Counted from the first letter of the stretch, positions 1 through 6,639 are shown. The stretch is 11,138 nt of DNA from Alphaproteobacteria bacterium (GCA_026982585.1 JALSGW010000322.1:1-11138); one strand, 5' to 3'. The notes: generated from the sequence alone by a model not told the origin. Made by a program: numbers and translations.

Positions 1-102
1 CGACACCCACAGCGCGAACACCGTCGGGCCCAGCAACACCGCCGCCATCAGCAGCACAAGCGGCAACAGCAGCCGATGGCGGAGCGAAAGCCCGATTCGC
101 AC
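1..102 (-). CDS. ABC sugar permease, MalF-like, N-terminal fragment (runs off the window)
   Basis: Only the first 34 codons are visible. I start it at GTG 100-102 because a good ribosome binding site, GGAGAAGG, lies 7 nt upstream on the minus strand. The peptide begins MRIGLSLRHRLLLPLVLLMA and continues into a hydrophobic stretch ending GPTVFALWVS. A short basic N-terminus followed by a first membrane helix with a GP(T) turn is typical of CUT1-type (MalF-like) sugar permeases. It follows a family 1 solute-binding-protein gene on the same strand, the usual order binding protein then permease. The second permease and ATPase would be expected beyond the left edge. Seen: start, RBS and hydrophobic helix. 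Inferred: permease identity, mostly from context. Confidence 0.68.
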   Translation of the reverse strand, partial: MRIGLSLRHRLLLPLVLLMAAVLLGPTVFALWVS

Positions 103-129
103 TTGCCCACCTTCTCCGCTCGCGAGAGA

Positions 130-153
130 GCGCCCGGCCTCGCGGCCGGGCGC
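130..153 (-). other. Intercistronic hairpin between binding-protein and permease genes
   Basis: A perfect 10-bp GC-only stem (130-139 pairing with 144-153) encloses a 4-nt TCGC loop. It lies in the 81-bp gap between the solute-binding-protein stop codon and the permease start on the minus strand. No U-run follows it in the direction of transcription, so a full intrinsic terminator is unlikely. Hairpins in this position are known to protect upstream binding-protein mRNA or attenuate read-through in malE-malF-type operons. That role is inferred here. Confidence 0.6.
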
Positions 154-183
154 CGCCCTTCGCCGACCCCAGGGCGAGGAACG

Positions 184-1422
184 CTATTCGCCGAGCAGGC
201 TGCGCAGGCTCGCCGCCGCCGCCCTGAGCGCCTCCTCGGCGCTCTTCTGGCCGGCCACCGCCGCATTGAGCTCGGTGCCGACGATGTCGATGATCTCCTC
301 CGCCCGCTCGCCCACCGCAAGCGGCTCGGCATCCTCGAGGATCGCCAGCACCGTGCGGTAGTACCGCTCGCCGTAGCCCTTCTGCCACACCTCGGGATCG
401 CTCATGGCGGAGCTGCGCACCGGCGCACCGCCCATGATCACCCGCTCCTTTTCCACCGCCTTTGAGGTGATCCAGGAGATATAGCGCCAGGCGGCGTCCT
501 TTTCGTCGGTGTTGTGGGGAATCGCCCAATACCAGGCGCCGAGCACCGCCTTGCCGCCCGGCACCTCGTAGAGCTGGAACTTGCCGGCGAGCTCGCCCGC
601 GGGCCCCTCGGGGTTGTTGAGGGTGGGCAACATCCAGTTGTAGCTCAACATGCTCGCCGCCTTGCCCGCGGCCATCGCCCGCAGCGCCTCATCGAAGCCC
701 CAGTTGACCGAATTGGGTGGTGCGGCGTTGTTGTAGGTCTCGATGTAAAGCTCGAGCGCCCGCACGGCCTCCGGCGAGTCGATCGCCACCCGCCCCGCGG
801 CGTCGAACAGATTGCCGCCCGCGGCATAGAGCCAGTTCTTCCACTCCTCGAACACCTTGTAGCCCCGCTGGGGCTGCATGGCGGCGCCGTAGAAACCGTC
901 GCGGGTGAGCGCCTTGGCCGCCGCCACATAGTCCTCGAGGGTGGTGGGCACCGCGAGGCCGGCGGCGTCGAACACGTCCTGGCGCACGATCAGCCCGAGC
1001 GCATAGTTGTAGTAGGGCACGCCCCAGATGCGCCCGTCCACCTCGCCGATGGCGCGCAGGGGGGCGACGAAGTCCTCATAGGCGTAGCCCTGGGTGGCCC
1101 GGATGCGATCGTCGAGCGGCTCCAGATAGCCGGCGCGGGCGAACTCCACCATCCACGGGTTGTCGACGATGATGACGTCGTAGATGGCCTCCGGCGCCAG
1201 GAAGGAGGTGAGGATCTTGTCCCGCATCGCATCATAGGGCATGGCGTCGAAGACCACGTCGATGTCGGGATTGTCCCGCTCGAAACGCTCGGTGAGCCGG
1301 GCCACGATGTCGAAGTCCGGCACCTCCTCCATGATGACGTTGAGTTCGCTGCCGGCCGCCGGACCGTTCGTCCCAGCCCAGGCCAACAGGGCCACCGCTG
1401 CAACCGTGCGCACGCCTCGCAT
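184..1422 (-). CDS. ABC transporter solute-binding protein, family 1 (sugar/polyol importer)
   Basis: This 412-residue secreted protein would capture a sugar or sugar alcohol in the periplasm and deliver it to the permease encoded next. The ATG at 1420-1422 is preceded by the strong site AGGGAGGAG. The start gives a clear Sec signal peptide: a basic MRGVRT, a hydrophobic VAAVALLAWAG, and a likely cleavage near residue 24. After it come ELNVIMEE and family 1 features: a ligand-lobe region with ERDNPDIDV (about 48-56) and the segment around residues 81-105 (YDVIIVDNPWMVEFARAG). The length is normal for MalE/SmoE-like proteins. The gene sits 35 nt after a polyol-type dehydrogenase gene and before a permease, as in bacterial sorbitol/mannitol import operons. 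Longer in-frame extension upstream runs into the dehydrogenase gene and lacks an RBS. Ligand not determinable. Confidence 0.88.
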   Translation of the reverse strand: MRGVRTVAAVALLAWAGTNGPAAGSELNVIMEEVPDFDIVARLTERFERDNPDIDVVFDAMPYDAMRDKILTSFLAPEAIYDVIIVDNPWMVEFARAGYLEPLDDRIRATQGYAYEDFVAPLRAIGEVDGRIWGVPYYNYALGLIVRQDVFDAAGLAVPTTLEDYVAAAKALTRDGFYGAAMQPQRGYKVFEEWKNWLYAAGGNLFDAAGRVAIDSPEAVRALELYIETYNNAAPPNSVNWGFDEALRAMAAGKAASMLSYNWMLPTLNNPEGPAGELAGKFQLYEVPGGKAVLGAWYWAIPHNTDEKDAAWRYISWITSKAVEKERVIMGGAPVRSSAMSDPEVWQKGYGERYYRTVLAILEDAEPLAVGERAEEIIDIVGTELNAAVAGQKSAEEALRAAAASLRSLLGE

Positions 1423-1457
1423 GAGCTCTCCTCCCTCCGGCAAAGCCTCCACCGCGT

Positions 1458-2240
1458 TCAGTCCATGTGCGCGCCGCCCGTGACGTTGACCGCCTCGCCG
1501 GTGATGAAGCGGGCCGCATCGGACGCGAGAAACACCACCACCGCGGCGACGTCCTCGGGGGTCTCGAGGCGCCCGAGCGGGGTCTGGGCCACATATTCGC
1601 GCCGCACCTCCTCGGGCGTCAGGCCGCGCAGGCGCGCCTCCCACTCCACCTCGCGGTCCTGCATGCCGGTGCGCACGAAGCCGGGACACACGGCGTTGAC
1701 GCGAATGCCATGCGCGCCCACCTCCCGCGCCACCGCCTGGGTCCAGCCGATCACCGCGAACTTGCTGGCCGAATAGTGGGCGAGCAGGGGCGCCCCGATC
1801 TTGCCGGCCATGGAGGCGATATTGACGATCACCCCCTGGATGCCGCGGGCGAGGAAGTGCCGGAGCGCCTGCTGGTTGGTGAGAAAGACGCCGCGGGCGT
1901 TGACGGCGAAATTGAAGTCCCAGTCCTCGTCGGTGAGGTCGACCGCCCGCCGCATGGTGGACACACCGGCGTTCGCGACCAGCACCTCATAACCGCCGAA
2001 GGCGCGCTCCACCTCGGCGAAGGCGGCCTCGACACTGGCCCGCTCGCGCACGTCCACCGCGATCCCGAGATGGCCCTCGCCGGCGGCGCGGGCGGTGGCG
2101 GCGGCACCCTCCCGGTCGCGGTCGAGGACCGCCACCCGCACCCTGTGTTCGGCCAGCGCGAGCGCGATGGCGCGCCCGATCCCGGTCGCTCCTCCGGTCA
2201 CAATCGCCCGCTTGCCCTGGAGATCCGACAGCAACGGCAC
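1458..2240 (-). CDS. Short-chain dehydrogenase/reductase, probable NAD-dependent polyol dehydrogenase
   Basis: This 260-residue classical SDR probably oxidises a sugar alcohol or sugar to a keto compound in the cytoplasm. The Rossmann motif TGGATGIG is at residues 15-22. Asp40, at the end of beta-strand 2, favours NAD over NADP. NAG is at 90-92. The full catalytic tetrad is present: Asn114, Ser143, Tyr156 and Lys160 (YSASK). The CPG motif follows in NAVCPGFVRTGM. Length and composition match sorbitol/L-iditol dehydrogenase-like and 3-oxoacyl-ACP reductase-like SDRs. Linkage to a sugar-type ABC importer and, across the divergent promoter, to an FGGY kinase favours a polyol or sugar substrate; this is inference. 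The GTG start at 2238-2240 has GGGGAGG upstream at good spacing. It is the first gene of the leftward operon. Confidence 0.9.
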   Translation of the reverse strand: MPLLSDLQGKRAIVTGGATGIGRAIALALAEHRVRVAVLDRDREGAAATARAAGEGHLGIAVDVRERASVEAAFAEVERAFGGYEVLVANAGVSTMRRAVDLTDEDWDFNFAVNARGVFLTNQQALRHFLARGIQGVIVNIASMAGKIGAPLLAHYSASKFAVIGWTQAVAREVGAHGIRVNAVCPGFVRTGMQDREVEWEARLRGLTPEEVRREYVAQTPLGRLETPEDVAAVVVFLASDAARFITGEAVNVTGGAHMD

Positions 2241-2242
2241 GC

Positions 2243-2264
2243 CACACCTCCCCGGCCCTCGCCG
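2243..2264 (-). repeat. Left arm of mirrored leader repeat (5' UTR of the dehydrogenase gene)
   Basis: Read on the minus strand this 22-bp arm is CGGCGAGGGCCG followed by GGGAGGTGTG. It contains the Shine-Dalgarno sequence and ends 2 nt before the GTG start. The same 22 bases occur as the opposite arm at 2343-2367, where three extra bases (CGA) split the two halves. It begins 3 nt downstream of the proposed minus-strand -10 box, so it is essentially the whole untranslated leader. Confidence 0.85.
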
Positions 2265-2267
2265 GCT

Positions 2268-2296
2268 ACGCTACGTTCGCGTTCGAACGTCGTCAA
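2268..2296 (-). promoter_or_regulatory. Candidate sigma70 promoter for the leftward dehydrogenase/importer operon
   Basis: On the minus strand TTGACG (2291-2296) matches the -35 consensus at five of six positions. A 17-bp spacer separates it from TAGCGT (2268-2273), a weak -10 box with the key T, A and final T. Transcription would start near 2261. The spacer carries the palindrome CGTTCGAACG. The placement mirrors the opposite promoter exactly, which supports the call. Predicted only. Confidence 0.6.
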
Positions 2297-2329
2297 GTGC
2301 GCTTTCGCACTGGACCTGTGCGAAGGCAC
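2280..2329. promoter_or_regulatory. Candidate DeoR-family operator cluster (three inverted repeats)
   Basis: Three inverted repeats are visible. CGTTCGAACG (2280-2289) is a perfect palindrome in the minus-promoter spacer. GTGCGCTTTCGCAC (2297-2310), with perfect 5-bp arms, exactly fills the gap between the two -35 boxes. GTGCGAAGGCAC (2318-2329), with 4-bp arms, lies in the plus-promoter spacer. Their centres are 19 and 20 bp apart, about two helical turns. TTCG/CGAA units occur at 2276, 2282, 2284, 2304 and 2321. TTCG half-sites are characteristic of GlpR and other DeoR-family operators. The adjacent regulator gene makes autoregulation and divergent control the natural reading, but binding is inferred. 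Confidence 0.6.
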
Positions 2330-2339
2330 GCGCTAGCCT
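2311..2339 (+). promoter_or_regulatory. Candidate sigma70 promoter for the rightward regulator/kinase/importer operon
   Basis: TGGACC (2311-2316) matches four of six -35 bases. After a 17-bp spacer TAGCCT (2334-2339) serves as a weak -10 box. Transcription would begin near 2346, just inside the mirrored leader arm. Box sequences, spacer length and distance to the leader arm are the same as for the opposite promoter. An inverted repeat lies in the spacer, a position where a bound repressor would block RNA polymerase. Confidence 0.5.
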
Positions 2340-2342
2340 GGA

Positions 2343-2367
2343 CGGCGAGGGCCGCGAGGGAGGTGTG
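2343..2367 (+). repeat. Right arm of mirrored leader repeat (5' UTR of the DeoR-family gene)
   Basis: The plus-strand sequence is CGGCGAGGGCCG, then CGA, then GGGAGGTGTG. Apart from the 3-bp insertion it is the exact inverted copy of 2243-2264. It also ends 2 nt before a GTG start and begins 3 nt after the proposed -10 box. It supplies the Shine-Dalgarno sequence of the regulator gene. Confidence 0.85.
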
Positions 2368-2369
2368 CG

Positions 2370-3221
2370 GTGTCCGAGCTTGCGCCCGGCGAGCGCACGA
2401 CGCGGGCCGGCGGATCGAACGGGCTGCAGCGGCGCGAGCGGTTGTGCGCGCTGGTGGCGCGCCGCGGCTTCGCTTCGGTGGCAGAGCTCGCCCGCGCCTT
2501 CGGGGTCTCGGAGATGACCATCCGCCGCGACCTCGACCGGCTCGCCGCCGCCGGGCTGGTGGTGCGGGCGCACGGCGGGGCGGTGGCCCGCGAGCGCGCC
2601 GGCGTCGCGCTGGCCCTGGATGAGCCCTCCTTCCGGGCGCGGCTACGCCGCGCCGCCGCGGCCAAGCTCGCCATCGCCCGTCGCGCCCTCGAGCTCGTAC
2701 CCCCCGGCTGCACCCTCGGCCTCGACGTCGGCACCACCACCTTCGAGCTCGCCCGCGCACTCGCGCCCAGGGACGATGTGCGGGTGTTCACCAACAGCCT
2801 GCAGGCGGCCTCGGTGCTGGGCCAGGGACGGGTCGAGGTCTATCTCCCCGGCGGGCGCATCCGGCCGCGCGAACTCTCCCTGGTCGGCTCGATCGCCGCC
2901 CGGGAGCTCTCGCGCTACTGGCTCGACCTCGCCTTCCTGGGCGCCGCCGGCGTCACCGCCGACGGCTTCTTCGACTATTCCCTCGAGGATACGGAGATCA
3001 AACAGGTCTACCTCGCCCGCGCCCGGCGGGTGGTGTTTTTGTGCGATTCCACCAAGTTCGCCCGGATGTCGGTGGTCAAGGTGTGCGCACTCGAACAGGT
3101 GCACACCCTGGTCACCGAGGCGTCGCCGCCGCCGCCGCTTGCGGCCGCCCTGGCCCGCGCCGGGGTGGAGGTGGTGGTCGCCCAGCCGCAGCCGGAGCTT
3201 GGCGTTGGCCAGGGAGATTGA
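2370..3221 (+). CDS. DeoR/GlpR-family transcriptional regulator
   Basis: This 283-residue protein is probably the local repressor of both divergent operons, responding to a phosphorylated sugar intermediate. The N-terminal DeoR helix-turn-helix spans about residues 19-72, with SVAELARAFGVSEMTIRRDL at 37-56. The C-terminal DeoRC sensor domain shows the phosphate-binding pattern D119-x-G-TTT (121-124), TNS at 141-143, PGG-x-IR, and the later EDTEIKQ and CDSTKF segments. These are standard for DeoR proteins that bind sugar phosphates. The GTG start at 2370 has GGGAGG upstream. It leaves about 18 residues before the domain, slightly longer than usual. It is the first gene of the rightward operon and ends 2 nt before the next start. 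The effector is unknown; a product of the downstream kinase is a reasonable guess. Confidence 0.92.
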   Translation: MSELAPGERTTRAGGSNGLQRRERLCALVARRGFASVAELARAFGVSEMTIRRDLDRLAAAGLVVRAHGGAVARERAGVALALDEPSFRARLRRAAAAKLAIARRALELVPPGCTLGLDVGTTTFELARALAPRDDVRVFTNSLQAASVLGQGRVEVYLPGGRIRPRELSLVGSIAARELSRYWLDLAFLGAAGVTADGFFDYSLEDTEIKQVYLARARRVVFLCDSTKFARMSVVKVCALEQVHTLVTEASPPPPLAAALARAGVEVVVAQPQPELGVGQGD

Positions 3222-3223
3222 CG

Positions 3224-4021
3224 GTGCCGGAGCTCTTTCCCGACTGTCCCAAGGCGGTGATCGGCATGGTCCATCTGGGGGCGCTGCCCGGATCGCCGCT
3301 TTTCGACGCCGCGCGCGGTATCGACGGCGTCATCGAGGCGGCCGCCGCGGATCTCGAGCGGCTGCAGGCGGGCGGCGTCGATGCGGTGATGTTCGGCAAC
3401 GAGAACGACCGTCCCTATCTGCTCGCCGCACCCGCCGAGGGGGTGGCGGCCATGACCGCCGTGATCGCCGCCCTCAAGCCGCTTTTGCGCGTTCCCTTCG
3501 GCGTCGATTACCTGTGGGACCCCTATGCCACCGTGGCGATCGCCTGCGCCACCGGGGCGGCGTTCGCGCGCGAGGTGTTCACCGGCGTCTATGCCTCCGA
3601 CATGGGGCTCTGGCGCCCCGACTGCGCCGGGGCGGTGCGGCTTAGGGCACGGCTCGGCCGTCCCGACCTCAAGCTGCTCTTCAACGTCAACGCCGAGTTC
3701 GCGGCCCCCCTCGATGAGCGCGACGTGGCGCTGCGGGCGAAGAGCGCCGTCTTCTCCTCGCTTGCGGATGCGGTGCTGGTCTCGGGCCCCCTCACCGGCC
3801 AGCCGGTGGATGTGGAGCTGCTCGAGCGGGTGCGGCGGGCGGTGCCGGATGTCCCCCTGCTCGCCAACACCGGCGTCAACCTGGACAATGTCGAGACCAT
3901 CCTCAAGCTCGCCGACGGTTGCGTGGTCGGCACCCACTTCAAGCGCGACGGCGATACCTGGAACCCGGTCGACGGCGAGCGCGTGGCCCGCTTCATGGAC
4001 CGGGTGCGGCGGCTGAGGTGA
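3224..4021 (+). CDS. BtpA/SgcQ-family TIM-barrel protein
   Basis: This 265-residue cytoplasmic protein starts at GTG 3224, with AGGGAG 7 nt upstream and only 2 nt after the regulator stop. It has the family signature GMVHLGALPGSP (14-25), and then ENDRPY (60-65). It also has the barrel segments LVSGPLTG (185-192) and NTGVNLDN (215-222), and VGTHFKRDGDTWNPVD (235-250), a phosphate-binding-like C-terminal loop. BtpA was first described from cyanobacterial photosystem I biogenesis and SgcQ from an E. coli sugar cluster; to my knowledge the reaction is not firmly established. Being next to an FGGY kinase and a DeoR regulator suggests a catabolic role on a sugar phosphate, such as aldolase, isomerase or epimerase chemistry. 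That is inference. Where I recall relatives having GxNVLRND, this protein has GVDYLWDP (93-100). Confidence 0.88.
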   Translation: MPELFPDCPKAVIGMVHLGALPGSPLFDAARGIDGVIEAAAADLERLQAGGVDAVMFGNENDRPYLLAAPAEGVAAMTAVIAALKPLLRVPFGVDYLWDPYATVAIACATGAAFAREVFTGVYASDMGLWRPDCAGAVRLRARLGRPDLKLLFNVNAEFAAPLDERDVALRAKSAVFSSLADAVLVSGPLTGQPVDVELLERVRRAVPDVPLLANTGVNLDNVETILKLADGCVVGTHFKRDGDTWNPVDGERVARFMDRVRRLR

Positions 4022-4027
4022 GGGGCG

Positions 4028-5530
4028 ATGGCGCTTCTGCTCGGCATCGACATCGGCACCACCTCCACCGTCGCAATCCTCCTCGATCCGGAGCGGGGGG
4101 TGCGGGCGGTGGCGCAGCGGCCGGCCGGCCTGCACAGCCCGCGGCCGGGCTTCGCCGAGGCGGATCCCGAACAATGGTGGGGCAACCTGTGCGCGCTGGT
4201 GCCGGAGCTGCTCGCCCGGGCGGGGGCGCGGGCGGAGGAGGTGGCGGCGGTCGGCGTCGCCGGCATGGTGCCGACGGTGGTGCTGGTGGACGCCGAGGGA
4301 CGGGTGCTGCGCCCCTCGATCCAGCAGAACGACGCCCGGGCGGTGGCGGAGATCGCCGCCTTCCGCGAGCGGTTCGACCAGGAGCAGATCCTGGCGCGCA
4401 CCGGCTCCGCCATCACCCAGCAGAGCCTCGGCCCCAAGCTCGCCTGGCTCTGCCGGCACGAGCCGGAGGTGATGGCCCGGACGCGCGGGCTCATGGGCTC
4501 CTACGACTTCATCGTGCACAGGCTCACCGGTGCGCGCAGCGCCGAGCGCAACTGGGCGCTCGAGAGCGGCCTGTTCGATTTTCGCGAAGAGTGCTGGATC
4601 GCCGAGCTCCTCGAGGCGGCGGGCATCGAGGAGGCGTGGCTCGGGTCGGTGCGCTGGCCGCATGAGGTGGTGGGCGAAGTGACCCCTAAGGCCGCCGCGG
4701 CCACAGGTCTCCGCCCGGGCACGCCGGTGGTGGCGGGAAGCGCCGACCACGTGGCCTCGGCCTTCTCCGCCGGCGTGGTCGAGGCGGGCGATCTGCTGGT
4801 CAAGCTCGGCGGTGCCGGCGACATCCTCTATGCCACCGAAACGCCTCTCGTCGATGCGCGGCTTTTTCTCGACTACCATCTGGCGCCGGGGCGCTGGCTG
4901 CCGAACGGCTGCATGGCCGCTTCGGGAAGCCTGATCCAGTGGTTCCGCGCCGAGTTCGGCTGCGGCGCCGATTACGCCGCGCTCGACCAGGAGGCCGAGG
5001 CCACCCCCGCCGGCGCCGGCGGGCTCGTGCTGTTGCCCTATGTGCTCGGCGAAAAGACGCCGCTCAACGATCCCGAGGCGCGCGGCGTGTTCTTCGGCCT
5101 CACCCTGGCGCACGGGCGCGGACATCTGTTCCGGGCGGTGCTGGAGGGGATCGCCTACGGATTCCGCCATCATCTCGAGGTGTTCCGGGAGCACGGACTC
5201 GCCGTGCGGCGGGTGCGGGTGACCAACGGCGGCGCCCGCTCGCGGCTGTGGAAACAGGTCACCGCCGATGTGCTCGGTCTCGCGCTCGAGCCGGTGCGCG
5301 AGCATCCGGGCTCCTGTCTCGGCGCCGCCTACGTGGCCGGCATGGGCACCGGGTTGTTCGCCAGTTGGAGCGGCATCGAGGCGCTGTTGCAGTTCGATCC
5401 GGTGGTGGAGCCGGACCCGCGCACCGCCCCTATCTACGACGAGCTCTATGCCGTCTACCGCAGCCTTTACGAGCACACGGCACCGCTCATGCACCGGCTC
5501 GCGCGCGCCTTTGGGGGAGCCGAGCCGTGA
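4028..5530 (+). CDS. FGGY-family carbohydrate kinase (xylulokinase-like)
   Basis: This 500-residue cytoplasmic kinase transfers ATP phosphate to a sugar or polyol. The N-terminal phosphate-binding loop is GIDIGTTST (6-14). The substrate-lobe motif is SIQQNDAR (97-104). GSADHVASAF (237-246) supplies the probable catalytic base Asp240. The C-terminal lobe carries LGEKTPLNDPEARGVFFGL (340-358), VLEGIAYG, the ATP-site signature TNGGARSRLWKQ (399-410) and GSCLGAAYVAG. Length is normal for xylulo-, glycero- and ribulokinases. The overall pattern is closest to xylulokinase, but xylulokinases as I recall have W before ND in the substrate motif, and here it is Q. The specificity therefore should not be assumed. 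ATG 4028 follows GAGGTGAGGGG and lies 6 nt after the previous stop. The 3' end overlaps the ATPase start by 4 nt (GTGA). Confidence 0.93.
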   Translation: MALLLGIDIGTTSTVAILLDPERGVRAVAQRPAGLHSPRPGFAEADPEQWWGNLCALVPELLARAGARAEEVAAVGVAGMVPTVVLVDAEGRVLRPSIQQNDARAVAEIAAFRERFDQEQILARTGSAITQQSLGPKLAWLCRHEPEVMARTRGLMGSYDFIVHRLTGARSAERNWALESGLFDFREECWIAELLEAAGIEEAWLGSVRWPHEVVGEVTPKAAAATGLRPGTPVVAGSADHVASAFSAGVVEAGDLLVKLGGAGDILYATETPLVDARLFLDYHLAPGRWLPNGCMAASGSLIQWFRAEFGCGADYAALDQEAEATPAGAGGLVLLPYVLGEKTPLNDPEARGVFFGLTLAHGRGHLFRAVLEGIAYGFRHHLEVFREHGLAVRRVRVTNGGARSRLWKQVTADVLGLALEPVREHPGSCLGAAYVAGMGTGLFASWSGIEALLQFDPVVEPDPRTAPIYDELYAVYRSLYEHTAPLMHRLARAFGGAEP

Positions 5531-6639
5531 GCCCGCTTTTGGAGATCCAGGGTCTCTTCAAGCGCTTCGGCGAGGTGGTGGCGGTGGGCGGCATCGACCT
5601 CGCCGTGGAGGAGGGCGAGTTCCTCTCCCTGCTCGGCCCCTCCGGCTGCGGCAAGACCACGGTGCTGCGCTGCATCGCCGGCTTCGAGGCGCCGGATGAA
5701 GGGCGGCTCGTCATGGCCGGGCGCGATCTCGCCCGCCTGCCGCCGGAGCGCCGGGACGTGGGCATGGTGTTCCAGTCCTATGCGCTCTTCCCGAACATGA
5801 CGGTGGCCGGCAACATCGCCTTTCCGCTCATGTTGCGGGGGGTGGAGCGGGAGGTGCGGCGGCGCCGGGTGGAGGAGCTCTTGGCCCTCGTGCGCCTGCC
5901 GGGCTACGGCCAGCGCCGCATCCACGAGCTCTCGGGCGGGCAGAAGCAGCGGGTGGCGCTCGCCCGCGCGCTTGCCAAGGAACCGCGGCTGCTGCTCCTG
6001 GACGAGCCCCTCTCGGCGCTGGATGCCAAGATCCGCGAGGAGCTGCGGGTGGAAATCCGCCGCATCCAGAAGGAGCTGGGCCTCACCGCCGTCTACGTCA
6101 CCCACGACCAGGAGGAGGCGCTGGCCATCTCGGATCGGGTGGTGGTGATGAACGAGGGGCGCATCGAACAGGTGGGCACCCCCACCGAGATCTACCGGCG
6201 GCCCAAGAGCCTGTTCGTCGCCGCCTTCGTCGGCACCATGAACTTCTTCCGCGGCCCGGTGCGCGGAGGGGCGCTCTTGTGGCGCGATCAGCGGCTGCAG
6301 CACCGCGATCTCGCCGGCCTGCCGGATGGGCGGGAGATGGTGCTGTGCCTGCGCCCGGAGGAGATGCGCCTGGTGGCCGGCGGGGGAGGCGGCAACGGCG
6401 TCAATCGTCTGAGCGGGCGGGCGGGGCCGACCACCTTCCTCGGCGCCATCGCGCGGCTGCGGGTGTTCGTGGGCGAGGAGGAGTGGGTGGACGTGGATCT
6501 GCCCGCCGCCGGGGTGCCGCCTTTGGAGATGGGACGGACCGTGGTGATCGAGTTTTCCGCCGAAGCGGGGGTGGTGCTGCCCGCCGAGGCGGAGGTGCCC
6601 GGCGGGCGCGGCGCGGCCGCGCTCGCGCCCGCCGGGTGA
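5527..6639 (+). CDS. ABC importer ATPase, PotA/FbpC/UgpC type
   Basis: This 370-residue ATPase powers the importer encoded just downstream. Walker A is GPSGCGKTT (37-45) and the Q-loop is Q83 in VFQSYALFP. The ABC signature LSGGQKQR is at 135-142. Walker B is LLLLDEP, with D159 and catalytic E160, followed by SALDAK. The switch histidine is H193 in THDQEEA. The C-terminal third (about 240-350) is a TOBE-type regulatory domain, as in PotA, FbpC and MalK relatives. The GTG at 5527 overlaps the kinase stop as GTGA, indicating translational coupling. GGGGGAG lies upstream. The last residues (PGGRGAAALAPAG) are low complexity and are encoded by the arms of a very strong hairpin, so the tail may reflect RNA structure rather than protein function. 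Confidence 0.94.
   Translation: MSPLLEIQGLFKRFGEVVAVGGIDLAVEEGEFLSLLGPSGCGKTTVLRCIAGFEAPDEGRLVMAGRDLARLPPERRDVGMVFQSYALFPNMTVAGNIAFPLMLRGVEREVRRRRVEELLALVRLPGYGQRRIHELSGGQKQRVALARALAKEPRLLLLDEPLSALDAKIREELRVEIRRIQKELGLTAVYVTHDQEEALAISDRVVVMNEGRIEQVGTPTEIYRRPKSLFVAAFVGTMNFFRGPVRGGALLWRDQRLQHRDLAGLPDGREMVLCLRPEEMRLVAGGGGGNGVNRLSGRAGPTTFLGAIARLRVFVGEEEWVDVDLPAAGVPPLEMGRTVVIEFSAEAGVVLPAEAEVPGGRGAAALAPAG
6598..6636 (+). other. Very strong hairpin in the 3' end of the ATPase gene
   Basis: A perfect 13-bp stem (6598-6610 with 6624-6636) ends exactly one base before the TGA stop. Its 13-nt loop contains the self-complementary GCGCGGCCGCGC (6611-6622). The whole structure can therefore fold as a near-continuous 17-bp stem with one bulged T (6623). 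All arm bases are G or C. There is no U-run, so this is not a classic intrinsic terminator. A role in mRNA processing, stability or attenuation ahead of the binding-protein gene is inferred. Confidence 0.65.

Noticed and set aside
130..153. Hairpin as an intrinsic transcription terminator
   Set aside because: No run of U follows it in the minus-strand direction and the next gene has its own ribosome binding site in the same orientation, so it is listed only as an intercistronic hairpin.
184..1689. Longer 501-codon version of the MalE-like binding protein
   Set aside because: The extra N-terminal residues are an out-of-frame read of the dehydrogenase gene. The ATG at 1420-1422 has a strong ribosome binding site and gives a normal signal peptide.
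514..1776. 420-codon plus-strand frame opposite the binding-protein and dehydrogenase genes
   Set aside because: Antisense to two recognised genes, no motif, His/Gly/Val-rich shadow composition.
3008..5494. 828-codon open frame on the minus strand, antisense to the BtpA and kinase genes
   Set aside because: It is opposite well-recognised genes, is rich in His, Arg, Gly and Ala without any known motif, and has no convincing ribosome binding site. Long antisense frames are expected in very GC-rich coding DNA.
4939..6639. Longer 566-codon version of the ABC ATPase
   Set aside because: The first 196 codons overlap the kinase gene out of frame with shadow composition. The GTG at 5527 overlaps the kinase stop and matches the usual ATPase N-terminus.
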